Below, one piece after another: positions 16,869 to 23,601 of a stretch of DNA of 35,295 bases. The DNA is from CAZTXD01 sp964617995 (lineage in GTDB: Bacteria; Actinomycetota; Acidimicrobiia; Spongiisociales; ZC4RG35), in the NCBI GenBank assembly GCA_964617995.1, contig CAZTXD010000021.1, forward strand, positions 1-35,295. The letters are read 5' to 3'. The position numbers and the translations under genes were made by a program. Below the pieces are notes generated by a model. It was given only the letters and a program-made list of their open reading frames with translations. It searched no databases and was not told the DNA's origin. How positions within the stretch are numbered: position 1 is the stretch's first letter; each line of letters begins with the position of its first letter.

Positions 16869-17927
16869 TCATGTCACGACTCCGGCAGTCTCCACCATCG
16901 GAGCCACCTCCACCGCCCTACCGTGGTTCCGGGAGGACTCGAGGGCGGCATGGACGATTGCCAGGGCCCGGATCGCCTCTCTGGCGCTCACCTCGATCTC
17001 GGCCTGGCCGCGGATGGCCAGCGCGAACTCGTCGAGTTGCTCGCGGAACATATCGGTGGCAGGGATCGGGAGGTCAGGGCGCACGGACTCGCGGTAGGCC
17101 TGGCTGACGAGGGTGCTCTTGGCGTCGGCCCGGTGCGATTCGTCCCAGTTGTTGAAGTCGAGGTCGTAGAACAGGTTGGCTTCAGTTCCCTGCAGACGCA
17201 GCTGATACACCCCCGGCGAGGCCCACCCTGACCCCAGGTATCCGAGGGAACCCGATTCGAACTCCAGGATCGACATGATTGCGTCCGGCACTTCGGCCCT
17301 CGTGTACAGCCGGCGGGCGTGGCTGCTCACGGCAGCCACGGTCCCGAGGAGGTATTGGAGTGTGTCGGCGTGGTGGACACCCAGCTGGATGAGGGCGCCG
17401 CCCGGGCTCTTGTCGGCGTACCAGCGCCAGGTGTCGGTCGTCAGCTCCAGGCCCCGCTCGTTGGAGAAGTTCGCCTCGGCCATCGAGACACGGCCCAACC
17501 TCCCATCGAGGAGCCACTGCTTCATGGCCCGATGTCCGCCCAGGCGGCGAGCGCTGTGACCAACTGAGAAGGGCAGGCCGGTGGCGGAGGCGGCTCGGGC
17601 GATCTCACCGGCGTCCTCCATGGTGTGGGCGATGGGCTTGTCGGTATAGACCGCCTTTCCGGCGTCGAAGCTGTCCAGGATCACCTCCCTGTGGGCGTCG
17701 TTGGGAGTAGTCACCAGCACGCCTTCCACCTCCGGATCGGCGAGCAAGTCGTCGAGGGTGGCGGCGGCGCGGGGTACGCCGAACTCCTCCCGGAATGCGG
17801 ACCGCTTTTCCTCCGAGCGAGAGAAGCAGTTGACCAATTCGATGATGGAGCCGCGCTGCGCCCCGCGGGCGAGCACCCGGGCCCATCTGCCCAGCCCGAT
17901 CGACGCCAGCTTCACATGATCAGCCAT
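16869..17927 (-). CDS. Gfo/Idh/MocA-family oxidoreductase (first copy)
   Basis: The product has 352 residues, standard for NAD(P)-dependent dehydrogenases of the Gfo/Idh/MocA family that act on sugars, inositols and related polyols. The Rossmann glycine motif is GLGRWA (11-16). The conserved E/D-K-P motif is TDKP (95-98), and the catalytic-site region has GVHHADTLQYL, with His185-His186. ATG 17927 overlaps the end of the cupin gene by 8 bp, showing tight packing in the operon. A second, diverged member of the family is encoded at 25405-26403. The exact substrate is not predictable, although polyol-like or sugar-like ligands are common for the family. Confidence 0.9.
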   Translation of the reverse strand: MADHVKLASIGLGRWARVLARGAQRGSIIELVNCFSRSEEKRSAFREEFGVPRAAATLDDLLADPEVEGVLVTTPNDAHREVILDSFDAGKAVYTDKPIAHTMEDAGEIARAASATGLPFSVGHSARRLGGHRAMKQWLLDGRLGRVSMAEANFSNERGLELTTDTWRWYADKSPGGALIQLGVHHADTLQYLLGTVAAVSSHARRLYTRAEVPDAIMSILEFESGSLGYLGSGWASPGVYQLRLQGTEANLFYDLDFNNWDESHRADAKSTLVSQAYRESVRPDLPIPATDMFREQLDEFALAIRGQAEIEVSAREAIRALAIVHAALESSRNHGRAVEVAPMVETAGVVT

Positions 17928-18309
17928 CGGCTGCTCCTGTGAGGCCGTCGACGACCAGGTCGAGTTCCTGGAGGTTGTCGGCGTAGTCGTCGTGGGGAAA
18001 GAAGCAGACGAGAGTCATCCGTTCCCCCGCTTCGGCGAATGTGGCGTGGGGCATGCCGGGCGGGATCCGGCACCAGGACCCCGGTCCGACCGGATGGAAG
18101 GCCCCGTCGATCCACACCCGCCCGTGGCCGGACACCACATACACGATCTCCTCGCTGCGGGGGTGGACATGCGGAGATCGCTTCGGCACTGGATCGATCG
18201 CCACCAGACGGACGGTGGACGACCCCCGGCCGGCCACGGCGAACGGGTCGGCCGTCCGTCGCCCCGGAAGATCGCGGAACCGTAGCTCGTCGCGGCCGAC
18301 AACGGTCAC
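17920..18309 (-). CDS. Small cupin-domain protein
   Basis: The product is a single-domain cupin of 129 residues. The metal-binding set is visible as HVHPRSEE (His47, His49, Glu53/54) in cupin motif 1 and His88 in PPGMPH of motif 2. Such proteins act as isomerases, dioxygenases, lyases or sensors. I choose GTG 18309 as start because it overlaps the creatininase-family stop (GTGA), matching the coupling used throughout this operon; longer open frames upstream run into that gene. It is the third gene of the operon, between the creatininase-family and Gfo/Idh genes. The function is not specified by sequence. Confidence 0.82.
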   Translation of the reverse strand: MTVVGRDELRFRDLPGRRTADPFAVAGRGSSTVRLVAIDPVPKRSPHVHPRSEEIVYVVSGHGRVWIDGAFHPVGPGSWCRIPPGMPHATFAEAGERMTLVCFFPHDDYADNLQELDLVVDGLTGAADG

Positions 18310-19067
18310 GAGCCGCTCCGCCGGATCTCGAGAATAGACTGGACCGCAGTCGCGATTTCGTCCGCCACGACCGAGGCGAACCGAGTGGCGCGCTCCTCCT
18401 CGGCCCACCCGGGATCGCCGTACCAGCCATCGTTGGCGATCTCTTTGACGTCGGTTATGTAGCCGTATGTCTCCTTGGAACGTCGCATCGCGTCCAGTTC
18501 GGCCGCTCGTTGCGGGCGGGTGGGCTTCGTTGCCCGCTCCAGCCGCGCCAGCGAAGGGTCATAGGCCAGGACTGCCAGGGTCTCGATCCCTCCGCCGTGG
18601 GTTAGCTCTCCCCCCATGGGCGCGTAGATCCGTTGGGCCGTGTAGCAGGCGTGAGCGGTCACCACCAGCGCCCCGAGGCGCTCCTGCACATCGGTGGCCA
18701 CGGCATCCAACGAGGGGATGTTTCCCTCATGCCAGTTGACGAACACCAGGGTCTTCGCTCCCATCCCGACCAGTTCGTCACACAGGTTCATCAGGTAGGC
18801 CTCGAAGACCTCCCGCCGAAGTGAGATCGTGCCGGGATGACCGGCGTGGATAGGCGTCACCCCATACTGACCGGCGGGCACCAGGAGGGCGTCGAGACGC
18901 TCGGCCAGGACGTTGCTCACGAGCTCGGCCGCCATGGTGTCGGTGCCGCACGGCAAGTGCGGCCCGTGCTGTTCGACGCTCCCGAGTGGCATCACCACCG
19001 TGCCGCTCCGGGAGATGAGGTCGGCCACGTCGGGAGAGGCGAGATGATAGATGGATTGATCGCTCAT
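18306..19067 (-). CDS. Creatininase-family metallohydrolase
   Basis: The product has 253 residues, the usual length. The family motif is very clear at residues 28-43, LGSVEQHGPHLPCGTD, giving metal ligands Glu32, His34 and Asp43. The second motif reads NWHEGN (111-116), where most family members have NGHGGN; His113 is retained. Members hydrolyse creatinine, formylated pterin or amide precursors, mycofactocin precursor peptide or keto-inositol derivatives. Family membership therefore does not indicate creatinine use. ATG 19067 overlaps the D-2-hydroxyacid dehydrogenase stop (ATGA). It is the second gene of the operon. Together with the Gfo/Idh gene and cupin, an amidohydrolase or lactone-type hydrolase for a polyol-like compound is possible but unproven. 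Confidence 0.87.
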   Translation of the reverse strand: MSDQSIYHLASPDVADLISRSGTVVMPLGSVEQHGPHLPCGTDTMAAELVSNVLAERLDALLVPAGQYGVTPIHAGHPGTISLRREVFEAYLMNLCDELVGMGAKTLVFVNWHEGNIPSLDAVATDVQERLGALVVTAHACYTAQRIYAPMGGELTHGGGIETLAVLAYDPSLARLERATKPTRPQRAAELDAMRRSKETYGYITDVKEIANDGWYGDPGWAEEERATRFASVVADEIATAVQSILEIRRSGS

Positions 19068-20038
19068 CTCGCCGTTGCCTCGGTGGACTCGGCCACGGGG
19101 TGGAGAGGCTCCTCGCCGTCGAGGATACGTCTGGCCTCCGCCGCCCCGCGGCGGCGGAGCTCCAGCTCGGTCTCCTCGGTGTACCAGGACATGTGTGGGG
19201 TGAGGATGAGCCGGTCGCCGGCATGGCCCAACCTCGCCACGTCCGGGGGTTCCTGCTCGAACACATCCAGGGCTGCCATGGCGGGTCGACCCTTCGCCAG
19301 AGCCCCTACCAGGGCGGATGTGTCGATCAGCCCTCCGCGGGCCGTGTTGACGAGGACGGATCCGTCCCTCATGGACGCCAGTTCGACTCCTCCCAGCAGG
19401 TAACCGGCGCCCACTGGCGGAGTGTGCAGGGTGACCACATCCGACCCGCTCAGCAGCTCGTCGAGTGAGCAGAGCCGCCCTCGAGCCACATCATCAGCGC
19501 TGAGCCACGGGTCCGAGATCAGGAAACGCCGGAAGCCGATCCCCTCCAGTATCGCCGCCACCCGCCGGCCGATCCTCCCGTAGCCGACGATACCCACGGT
19601 GAGGGCAGATGGGAGCCGCAGCGGTCTCAGCTCGGAGAATCCCCACGATCCCGCCCGGACGCGTCCGTCGGCCATGGGGAGGCGTCGGATGCCCGCCAGG
19701 AGGAGGGTCACGGCGTGGAGCGCTACCGCCTCAGTTCCGTAATCAGGGACGTACGACACCACTATGCCCAACCGCCGAGCAGCGTCGACATCGACCGTTT
19801 CTACCCCGACTCCCAGCCTCACGATTCCGCCACAGCCCAGCTCGGCGAGCGTCTCGGCATCGAAGCGAGGAGCCGCACCGGCCAGGATGACATCCGCTCC
19901 GGTCGCCACTTCCAGGACCTCTCGTGGCGTCCCGCCCGGGCCGGTGACCAGATCCACCTCGCCCAGGACCGCCTCCTCAACGACGAAGTCGTCGAAGCGA
20001 GTGCCTAGGATCGCCACCTTCGGTCGCCACGGGTCCAC
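19064..20038 (-). CDS. D-isomer-specific 2-hydroxyacid dehydrogenase
   Basis: The product has 324 residues, normal for NAD-dependent D-2-hydroxyacid dehydrogenases (glyoxylate, phosphoglycerate or lactate types). The NAD-binding motif is VGYGRIG (151-157). The catalytic triad is represented by Arg234 in NTARGGLID, the glutamate of the VFEQEPP motif (259-265) and His282 in LTPHMSWYTEE. GTG 20038 is the likely start; the frame is open further upstream, but that part covers the promoter. The start lies only about 9 bases after the -10 box, so the mRNA may be leaderless. It is the first of five tightly overlapping genes controlled by the operator at 20058. Confidence 0.9.
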   Translation of the reverse strand: MDPWRPKVAILGTRFDDFVVEEAVLGEVDLVTGPGGTPREVLEVATGADVILAGAAPRFDAETLAELGCGGIVRLGVGVETVDVDAARRLGIVVSYVPDYGTEAVALHAVTLLLAGIRRLPMADGRVRAGSWGFSELRPLRLPSALTVGIVGYGRIGRRVAAILEGIGFRRFLISDPWLSADDVARGRLCSLDELLSGSDVVTLHTPPVGAGYLLGGVELASMRDGSVLVNTARGGLIDTSALVGALAKGRPAMAALDVFEQEPPDVARLGHAGDRLILTPHMSWYTEETELELRRRGAAEARRILDGEEPLHPVAESTEATAR

Positions 20039-20046
20039 CTTCGCCG

Positions 20047-20075
20047 AGTGTAGGGGGCAATCGATTGCGGGCCAA
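20047..20075 (-). promoter_or_regulatory. Promoter of the five-gene catabolic operon, with operator in spacer
   Basis: On the minus strand, TTGGCC (20075-20070) and TACACT (20052-20047) are 17 bp apart, with CAATCGATTG (20058-20067) between them. The -10 box is identical to that of the promoter at 25218. Transcription should begin at or just before the GTG at 20038, so a leaderless or near-leaderless mRNA is predicted. Confidence 0.7.
20058..20067. promoter_or_regulatory. Operator copy, CAATCGATTG
   Basis: This exact palindrome lies in the 70-bp gap between the MFS gene stop and the D-2-hydroxyacid dehydrogenase start. A regulator bound here would cover the region between the -35 and -10 boxes. 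It is followed on the plus strand by CGGGCCAAC, resembling the CGG-rich flank of the other copies. Confidence 0.7.
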
Positions 20076-20108
20076 CAGGCTGTCGAGGCTCCGATCGGTG
20101 CCGTCCCC

Positions 20109-21359
20109 TCATTCGGGGGGTTCGGCTTCGCGGTAGTTCCACAGCTCTGGGATCCAACGGGCGATGGCCAGCGCTCCCAGGACGCAGCCCACCCCTCCCG
20201 ACACCACCGAGAAGCGGATCGAGGTCCACGCCGCCACCGCCCCCGACTCGAGGTCTCCGAGACGGGGACCTCCACCGACAACGGCGGTGTGGATGGCCGA
20301 GAGGCGCCCTCGCAACGCGTCCGGCAACGTGAGCTGGAGGATGGTATTGCGGAATACTGCCGAGACCACGTCGGCAGCACCGGCTATGCCCAAAAGGAGG
20401 AGGGCGACGGGAAGGAACCCGACCAGGCCGAAAGCCGCGATGGCCACGCCCCAGACGATCACGGCCACCACCACCACCCGGCCCCGACGGACGACGCCAC
20501 CCACCCACCCCGAGGTGAGGGCGGCCAGCATCGCTCCTACGCCGGGAGCGGCATAGAGCAGACCCACCGTGGAGGCGTCTCCTGCGAAGAGCCCGGTGCC
20601 GAGGGCGGGAAAGAGTGCCCGGGGCATCCCGAAGATCATGGCGTTGAGGTCGATGATGAACGTCGACTGGATGAGGCGCTCGCCCCGCAGGTAGCGGAGG
20701 CCCTCTGTGATGGAGGAGAGGCTGACGGGACGCCCCCCGCCCTCGGGACGGAGAGGTCCGATACCGGCCATGGTCACGGCTGCACAGACGAAGGCGACCG
20801 CCTCGATGAGATAGGTGGCAGTGAGGCTGAAGCCGGCGATGAGGTACCCGGCAACGGCCGGGCCCACGGCGTGGGCGACCTGCGACATGCTCTGGTTGAG
20901 GGCGAAGCCGGCCGGGAGCAGCCCGCGCCGGAGGATGGAAGGGAGGGCGGCCATCCGGGTGGGGTTGTCTACGGCCGACAGCCCGGCGTTGACTCCGCTG
21001 AGCACGAACAGAGGCCACACCGCCGGGTCGGGGGAGGCGGCGTTGACGGCCAGCCCCACGGCCGTGGCCGCCAGGGAAAGTTGGGAGACCACCAGCAGCT
21101 TTCGCCGATCCACCGAGTCCGCCAGGGCTCCCCCCACCAGCGACACCGCCATGAGCGGCACGAACTGGACGATCCCCAGAGACCCGACCGCCAGGGTGGA
21201 TTCCGTGAGAAGGAACACCTGGTAGGGCACGGCCACGACGGTGAGCTGGCGGCCCAGCACTGCCAGGAGCTGGCCGAGATAGAGCCGCCGGAAGCGGGGG
21301 GACTCGCGCAGCGGCGTCACGTCGACGATGAACCGGCTGCCGGCGCCTCTGTCGCTCAC
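20109..21359 (-). CDS. MFS transporter, EntS/DHA3-like exporter
   Basis: The product has 416 residues with about twelve membrane helices. The start region (RLYLGQLLAVLGRQLTVVAV), the GGALADSVDRRKLL loop and the RGRLSAIHTAVVGGGPRLG segment are characteristic of EntS/MFS_3-type exporters, which extrude siderophores or drugs. The likely start is GTG 21359. The gene begins 39 bp after the stop of the small protein gene on the same strand, so it is probably the last gene of the selenoprotein operon. An exporter of a product or toxic intermediate fits the context, but the substrate is unknown. Confidence 0.88.
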   Translation of the reverse strand: MSDRGAGSRFIVDVTPLRESPRFRRLYLGQLLAVLGRQLTVVAVPYQVFLLTESTLAVGSLGIVQFVPLMAVSLVGGALADSVDRRKLLVVSQLSLAATAVGLAVNAASPDPAVWPLFVLSGVNAGLSAVDNPTRMAALPSILRRGLLPAGFALNQSMSQVAHAVGPAVAGYLIAGFSLTATYLIEAVAFVCAAVTMAGIGPLRPEGGGRPVSLSSITEGLRYLRGERLIQSTFIIDLNAMIFGMPRALFPALGTGLFAGDASTVGLLYAAPGVGAMLAALTSGWVGGVVRRGRVVVVAVIVWGVAIAAFGLVGFLPVALLLLGIAGAADVVSAVFRNTILQLTLPDALRGRLSAIHTAVVGGGPRLGDLESGAVAAWTSIRFSVVSGGVGCVLGALAIARWIPELWNYREAEPPE

Positions 21360-21398
21360 CCGGCGACCCGGTGGGCAGTCAACCCGGTACTCTCCGGC

Positions 21399-21683
21399 TC
21401 AGATGTCGACGCCGCGCTCAGCGCGCTCGATGGCGAAGAGTCGATCCAGCATGGGCAGCAGGATGGTGAGGGCGTCGTCCTCGAGGACACGGACCAACTC
21501 CTCGGCTCGGCCCGAGAGCTGACGGAGACGGTGGACGAGCTGCTCACGGGACCCCTCGGCAGCGACCTCCCCGGCCACCAGTTCACCGGCGGTCCGGCGG
21601 TAGGCGTCACAGGCGTCGAGAAGGGCGTAGAAGGCCTGCTCCAACGCCTCGGTTCTCTCCCGCATCTGCTCGTAGGCGGTCAT
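21399..21683 (-). CDS. Small helical protein of unknown function, downstream of the selenoprotein
   Basis: The product has 94 residues, acidic and leucine/alanine-rich, and appears to be all alpha-helical with possible coiled-coil character, for example EQMRERTEALEQAFYALLDA and RLRQLSGRAEELVRVLED. It has one cysteine and no membrane segment. I do not recognise a family. ATG 21683 overlaps the selenoprotein stop (ATGA), so translation is probably coupled; GTG 21698 in frame is less likely. Its position directly after the selenoprotein suggests a partner or accessory subunit, but that is inference only. Confidence 0.65.
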   Translation of the reverse strand: MTAYEQMRERTEALEQAFYALLDACDAYRRTAGELVAGEVAAEGSREQLVHRLRQLSGRAEELVRVLEDDALTILLPMLDRLFAIERAERGVDI

Positions 21684-22474
21684 AACCAGCGTCTCCACCT
21701 ATAGGGGAGTTCCACGATCTGGGGTTCGGTTGCGGTCTCCAGCAGCCGGAACATGTCCTCCAGTATGCGGCTTTGCTGGTCGGGCCGATGCGGCTCTCCC
21801 AACGGGTTACCGAGGGGGAAACGCACGTACACGGCCCGCGGCACCTTCATGGCGAAGGAGATCTCGGGACGCATAGTGACACTGACGGTGGAGATCCCCG
21901 CCCGCTCGATTTGTGCCTGAACCAGCCCGACCGACCGGTGACACATGGGTCACCCGGGGACCATCATCACCACATCGACGTCCTCGCCCACGAGATGGTC
22001 GACTATCGCCGGGGCCGTCCGGTCGGCGATATCGGTGGGATCAGGATTGAAGCCCATCAGTCCGATGTGGATCCCACACGTCGACCCGATGCGTCCCGAG
22101 GCCACGGCCTCATGCAGACGATCTAGCGGGAATACCACGTTCGGGTCCTTCTCGGCCGACGTGGTGTCGTAATGGGTGTGCGTGAACCGGAGACGCTCGG
22201 TGTCGACCCCGTCGGGGATGATCCGCAGGCTCTGGTCTCCTGCCACCGTTTCGACGTCAAATGGCTCCTGGTCATCGAGATGGGCCCCGGCACTACACAC
22301 CAGCGCCAGCCGGCTCTCCGCCAGGGGCTTGCCAAGAGGCGTGAGAGAGGAGTCGGCCACCTCCCGATGGTTGGAGGCGTGATGGTGGGTGGTGATGTAA
22401 TCGATCCACGTGTCGAACTTGCCTTCGAACTCGGTGGGATCGAGGCGCCTGGGCTGGCCGAACACGCTGCTCAT
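21680..22474 (-). CDS. GrdB/PrdB-family reductase selenoprotein, read through in-frame TGA (Sec175)
   Basis: This is one gene of 264 residues if the TGA at 21950-21952 is read as selenocysteine. The part before it contains LALVCSAGAHLDDQEPFD, a THTHYDTTSAEKDPNVVFPL block and IGSTCGIHIGLMGF. The part after it begins PMCHRSVGLVQAQIERAGI. Both are in the same frame and together match the glycine/sarcosine/betaine/D-proline reductase selenoprotein B family, at a length close to PrdB. The TGA falls in a U-P-M-C motif (Sec175, Cys178) preceded by DVVMMVPG, where family members carry Sec or Cys. ATG 22474 overlaps the hydrolase stop, and its own stop overlaps the next ATG. Members reductively cleave C-N bonds or are uncharacterised redox enzymes. 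The family call is confident; the substrate is unknown. A nonsense mutation is the alternative. Confidence 0.85.
21912..21952 (-). promoter_or_regulatory. Candidate bacterial SECIS hairpin
   Basis: Starting at the UGA, the mRNA reads UGA, CCCA, then UGUGUC + ACCGG, loop UCGGUCGGG, CUGGU, a UCA bulge and GGCACA. UGUGUC pairs with GGCACA (6 bp) and ACCGG with CUGGU (5 bp), with one more U-G pair possible at the loop. The loop is G-rich and begins about 15-16 bases after the UGA, within or at the edge of the spacing known for bacterial SECIS elements. The pairing was found by eye. Confidence 0.6.
21950..21952 (-). other. In-frame TGA, predicted selenocysteine codon
   Basis: This is codon 175 of the GrdB/PrdB-like gene. 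Sequence similarity to the family continues without a frame change on both sides, and a cysteine follows three residues later. There is no ribosome-binding site or separate promoter that would make the downstream 88-residue frame an independent gene. Confidence 0.82.
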
Positions 22475-23601
22475 GCGCCCAGCTTCTCCGCCAGCCAGCG
22501 GAACGAAGCCGGCGCCCAATGGTCGAAGTACTTGAAGGCGCAATGCCCGGCGTCGGCGTATATCCGGGCTTCCTTTCCGGTCGCCGGGCCGGTTTCCAGC
22601 ATGAAATAGATGTTGCCGATCGGCGCCAGGTGATCGAGCTTGCCGTTGATCATCAGCACCGGCATGGTGATGCGGTCGACGATGCCCTGCTCGGAGAGCG
22701 CCCACCGACCGAACTCGTCCCGTTCCTGCTCCGCCGATGTGGAAGGGAACGATGGTGGATCGTCGGGGGCGCCGAAGCGCCAGGTCGCCCGCTCGTTGCG
22801 GACGCGCACGAACTCCTCCAGCTCGTCGTCGTCCATCACGTAGCCAAAGGGATGACCGGCGTTGGCGACCACCGCTCCCACCTTGTGGGGAACGGTTCCC
22901 GCCAGCTGCATCACCGAGTAGCCGCCCCGGCTGATTCCGAAGGCACCGATCCTCCCTGGGTCTATCTCGGGACGAGCGGCCAGGTAGTCGACCGCCTCCT
23001 CCCAGGCGGTGACCGACTCCGGAGCCCACGGGAAGGGGTTCTCGCCGGTGCCGGGCCCGTCCATGACCAGGGCGGCCAGGCCGTTGTCGAGGCACATGTC
23101 CTGGGCCCAGCCCCGATCCTCCTTGAAGACGTCGGCCCCGCACATGATCAGCACCGCCGCCGTCGGCGAAGACGCCTCCGGCACGCGCAGATGGGCGCGG
23201 ATCGTCCGGCCTCGATGCTCGAACTCCACCACCTCCAGCGGCGGGTCGAGGTGGGCGCAGGCCTTGCGGTAGGCCCGGGCGCAGTCCTCGCTGATACGCC
23301 GCTTGACGTCGCTGATCTCACCGGGGAAGCGCCCGATGGCGTAGTAGGTCTTCGCCTGGAGGTGGGCACGGCGGGCCGCCTCGTGGTCACCGACCGCTTC
23401 GCGGCGATCGCCTTCGTCCTCGTGACGGCGGCCGGCCTCCTCCCACACCGGCACCCATTTGTCCTCGGTGGTGCCCTCCAGCCGCCCGACCAGGGACTCG
23501 AGCTCGTCGATGTCGTCGATCATCGAGAGCCAGCGCCGGTAGAAGCCGCCGTGGGCGACGACGAACGGGTCCTCGGTGGGGGCGAAACCGAGTTCGGTCA
23601 T
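22471..23601 (-). CDS. Alpha/beta hydrolase (FrsA/DUF1100-like)
   Basis: The product has 376 residues: an N-terminal helical cap region (about 1-120) followed by an alpha/beta-hydrolase core. The nucleophile elbow is FGISRGGYS with Ser224, the acid is probably Asp323 in NGKLDHLAP, and the base is His353 in DAGHCAF. The oxyanion-side segment MCGADVFKEDRG and DGPGTGENPF resemble FrsA-like and fungal/bacterial C-C or ester hydrolases. ATG 23601 overlaps the stop of the FAD oxidoreductase, and its stop overlaps the selenoprotein start, so the three genes look strictly coupled. It likely hydrolyses a C-C, ester or amide bond in the same pathway as the selenoprotein. The substrate is unknown. Confidence 0.87.
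   Translation of the reverse strand: MTELGFAPTEDPFVVAHGGFYRRWLSMIDDIDELESLVGRLEGTTEDKWVPVWEEAGRRHEDEGDRREAVGDHEAARRAHLQAKTYYAIGRFPGEISDVKRRISEDCARAYRKACAHLDPPLEVVEFEHRGRTIRAHLRVPEASSPTAAVLIMCGADVFKEDRGWAQDMCLDNGLAALVMDGPGTGENPFPWAPESVTAWEEAVDYLAARPEIDPGRIGAFGISRGGYSVMQLAGTVPHKVGAVVANAGHPFGYVMDDDELEEFVRVRNERATWRFGAPDDPPSFPSTSAEQERDEFGRWALSEQGIVDRITMPVLMINGKLDHLAPIGNIYFMLETGPATGKEARIYADAGHCAFKYFDHWAPASFRWLAEKLGA

Noticed and set aside
18306..19067. Creatinine degradation pathway
   Set aside because: No creatinase, sarcosine oxidase or carbamoyl hydrolase genes are present; the family is broad.
21680..21946. Separate 88-residue gene starting at MCHRSV
   Set aside because: It lacks its own ribosome-binding site, starts one codon after the TGA and continues the family match in the same frame, so it is the C-terminal part of the selenoprotein.
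21950..21952. Pseudogene explanation for the TGA
   Set aside because: No other damage is present, the gene overlaps on both sides are intact, the position is the redox-active one and a SECIS-like hairpin follows. It remains the formal alternative.
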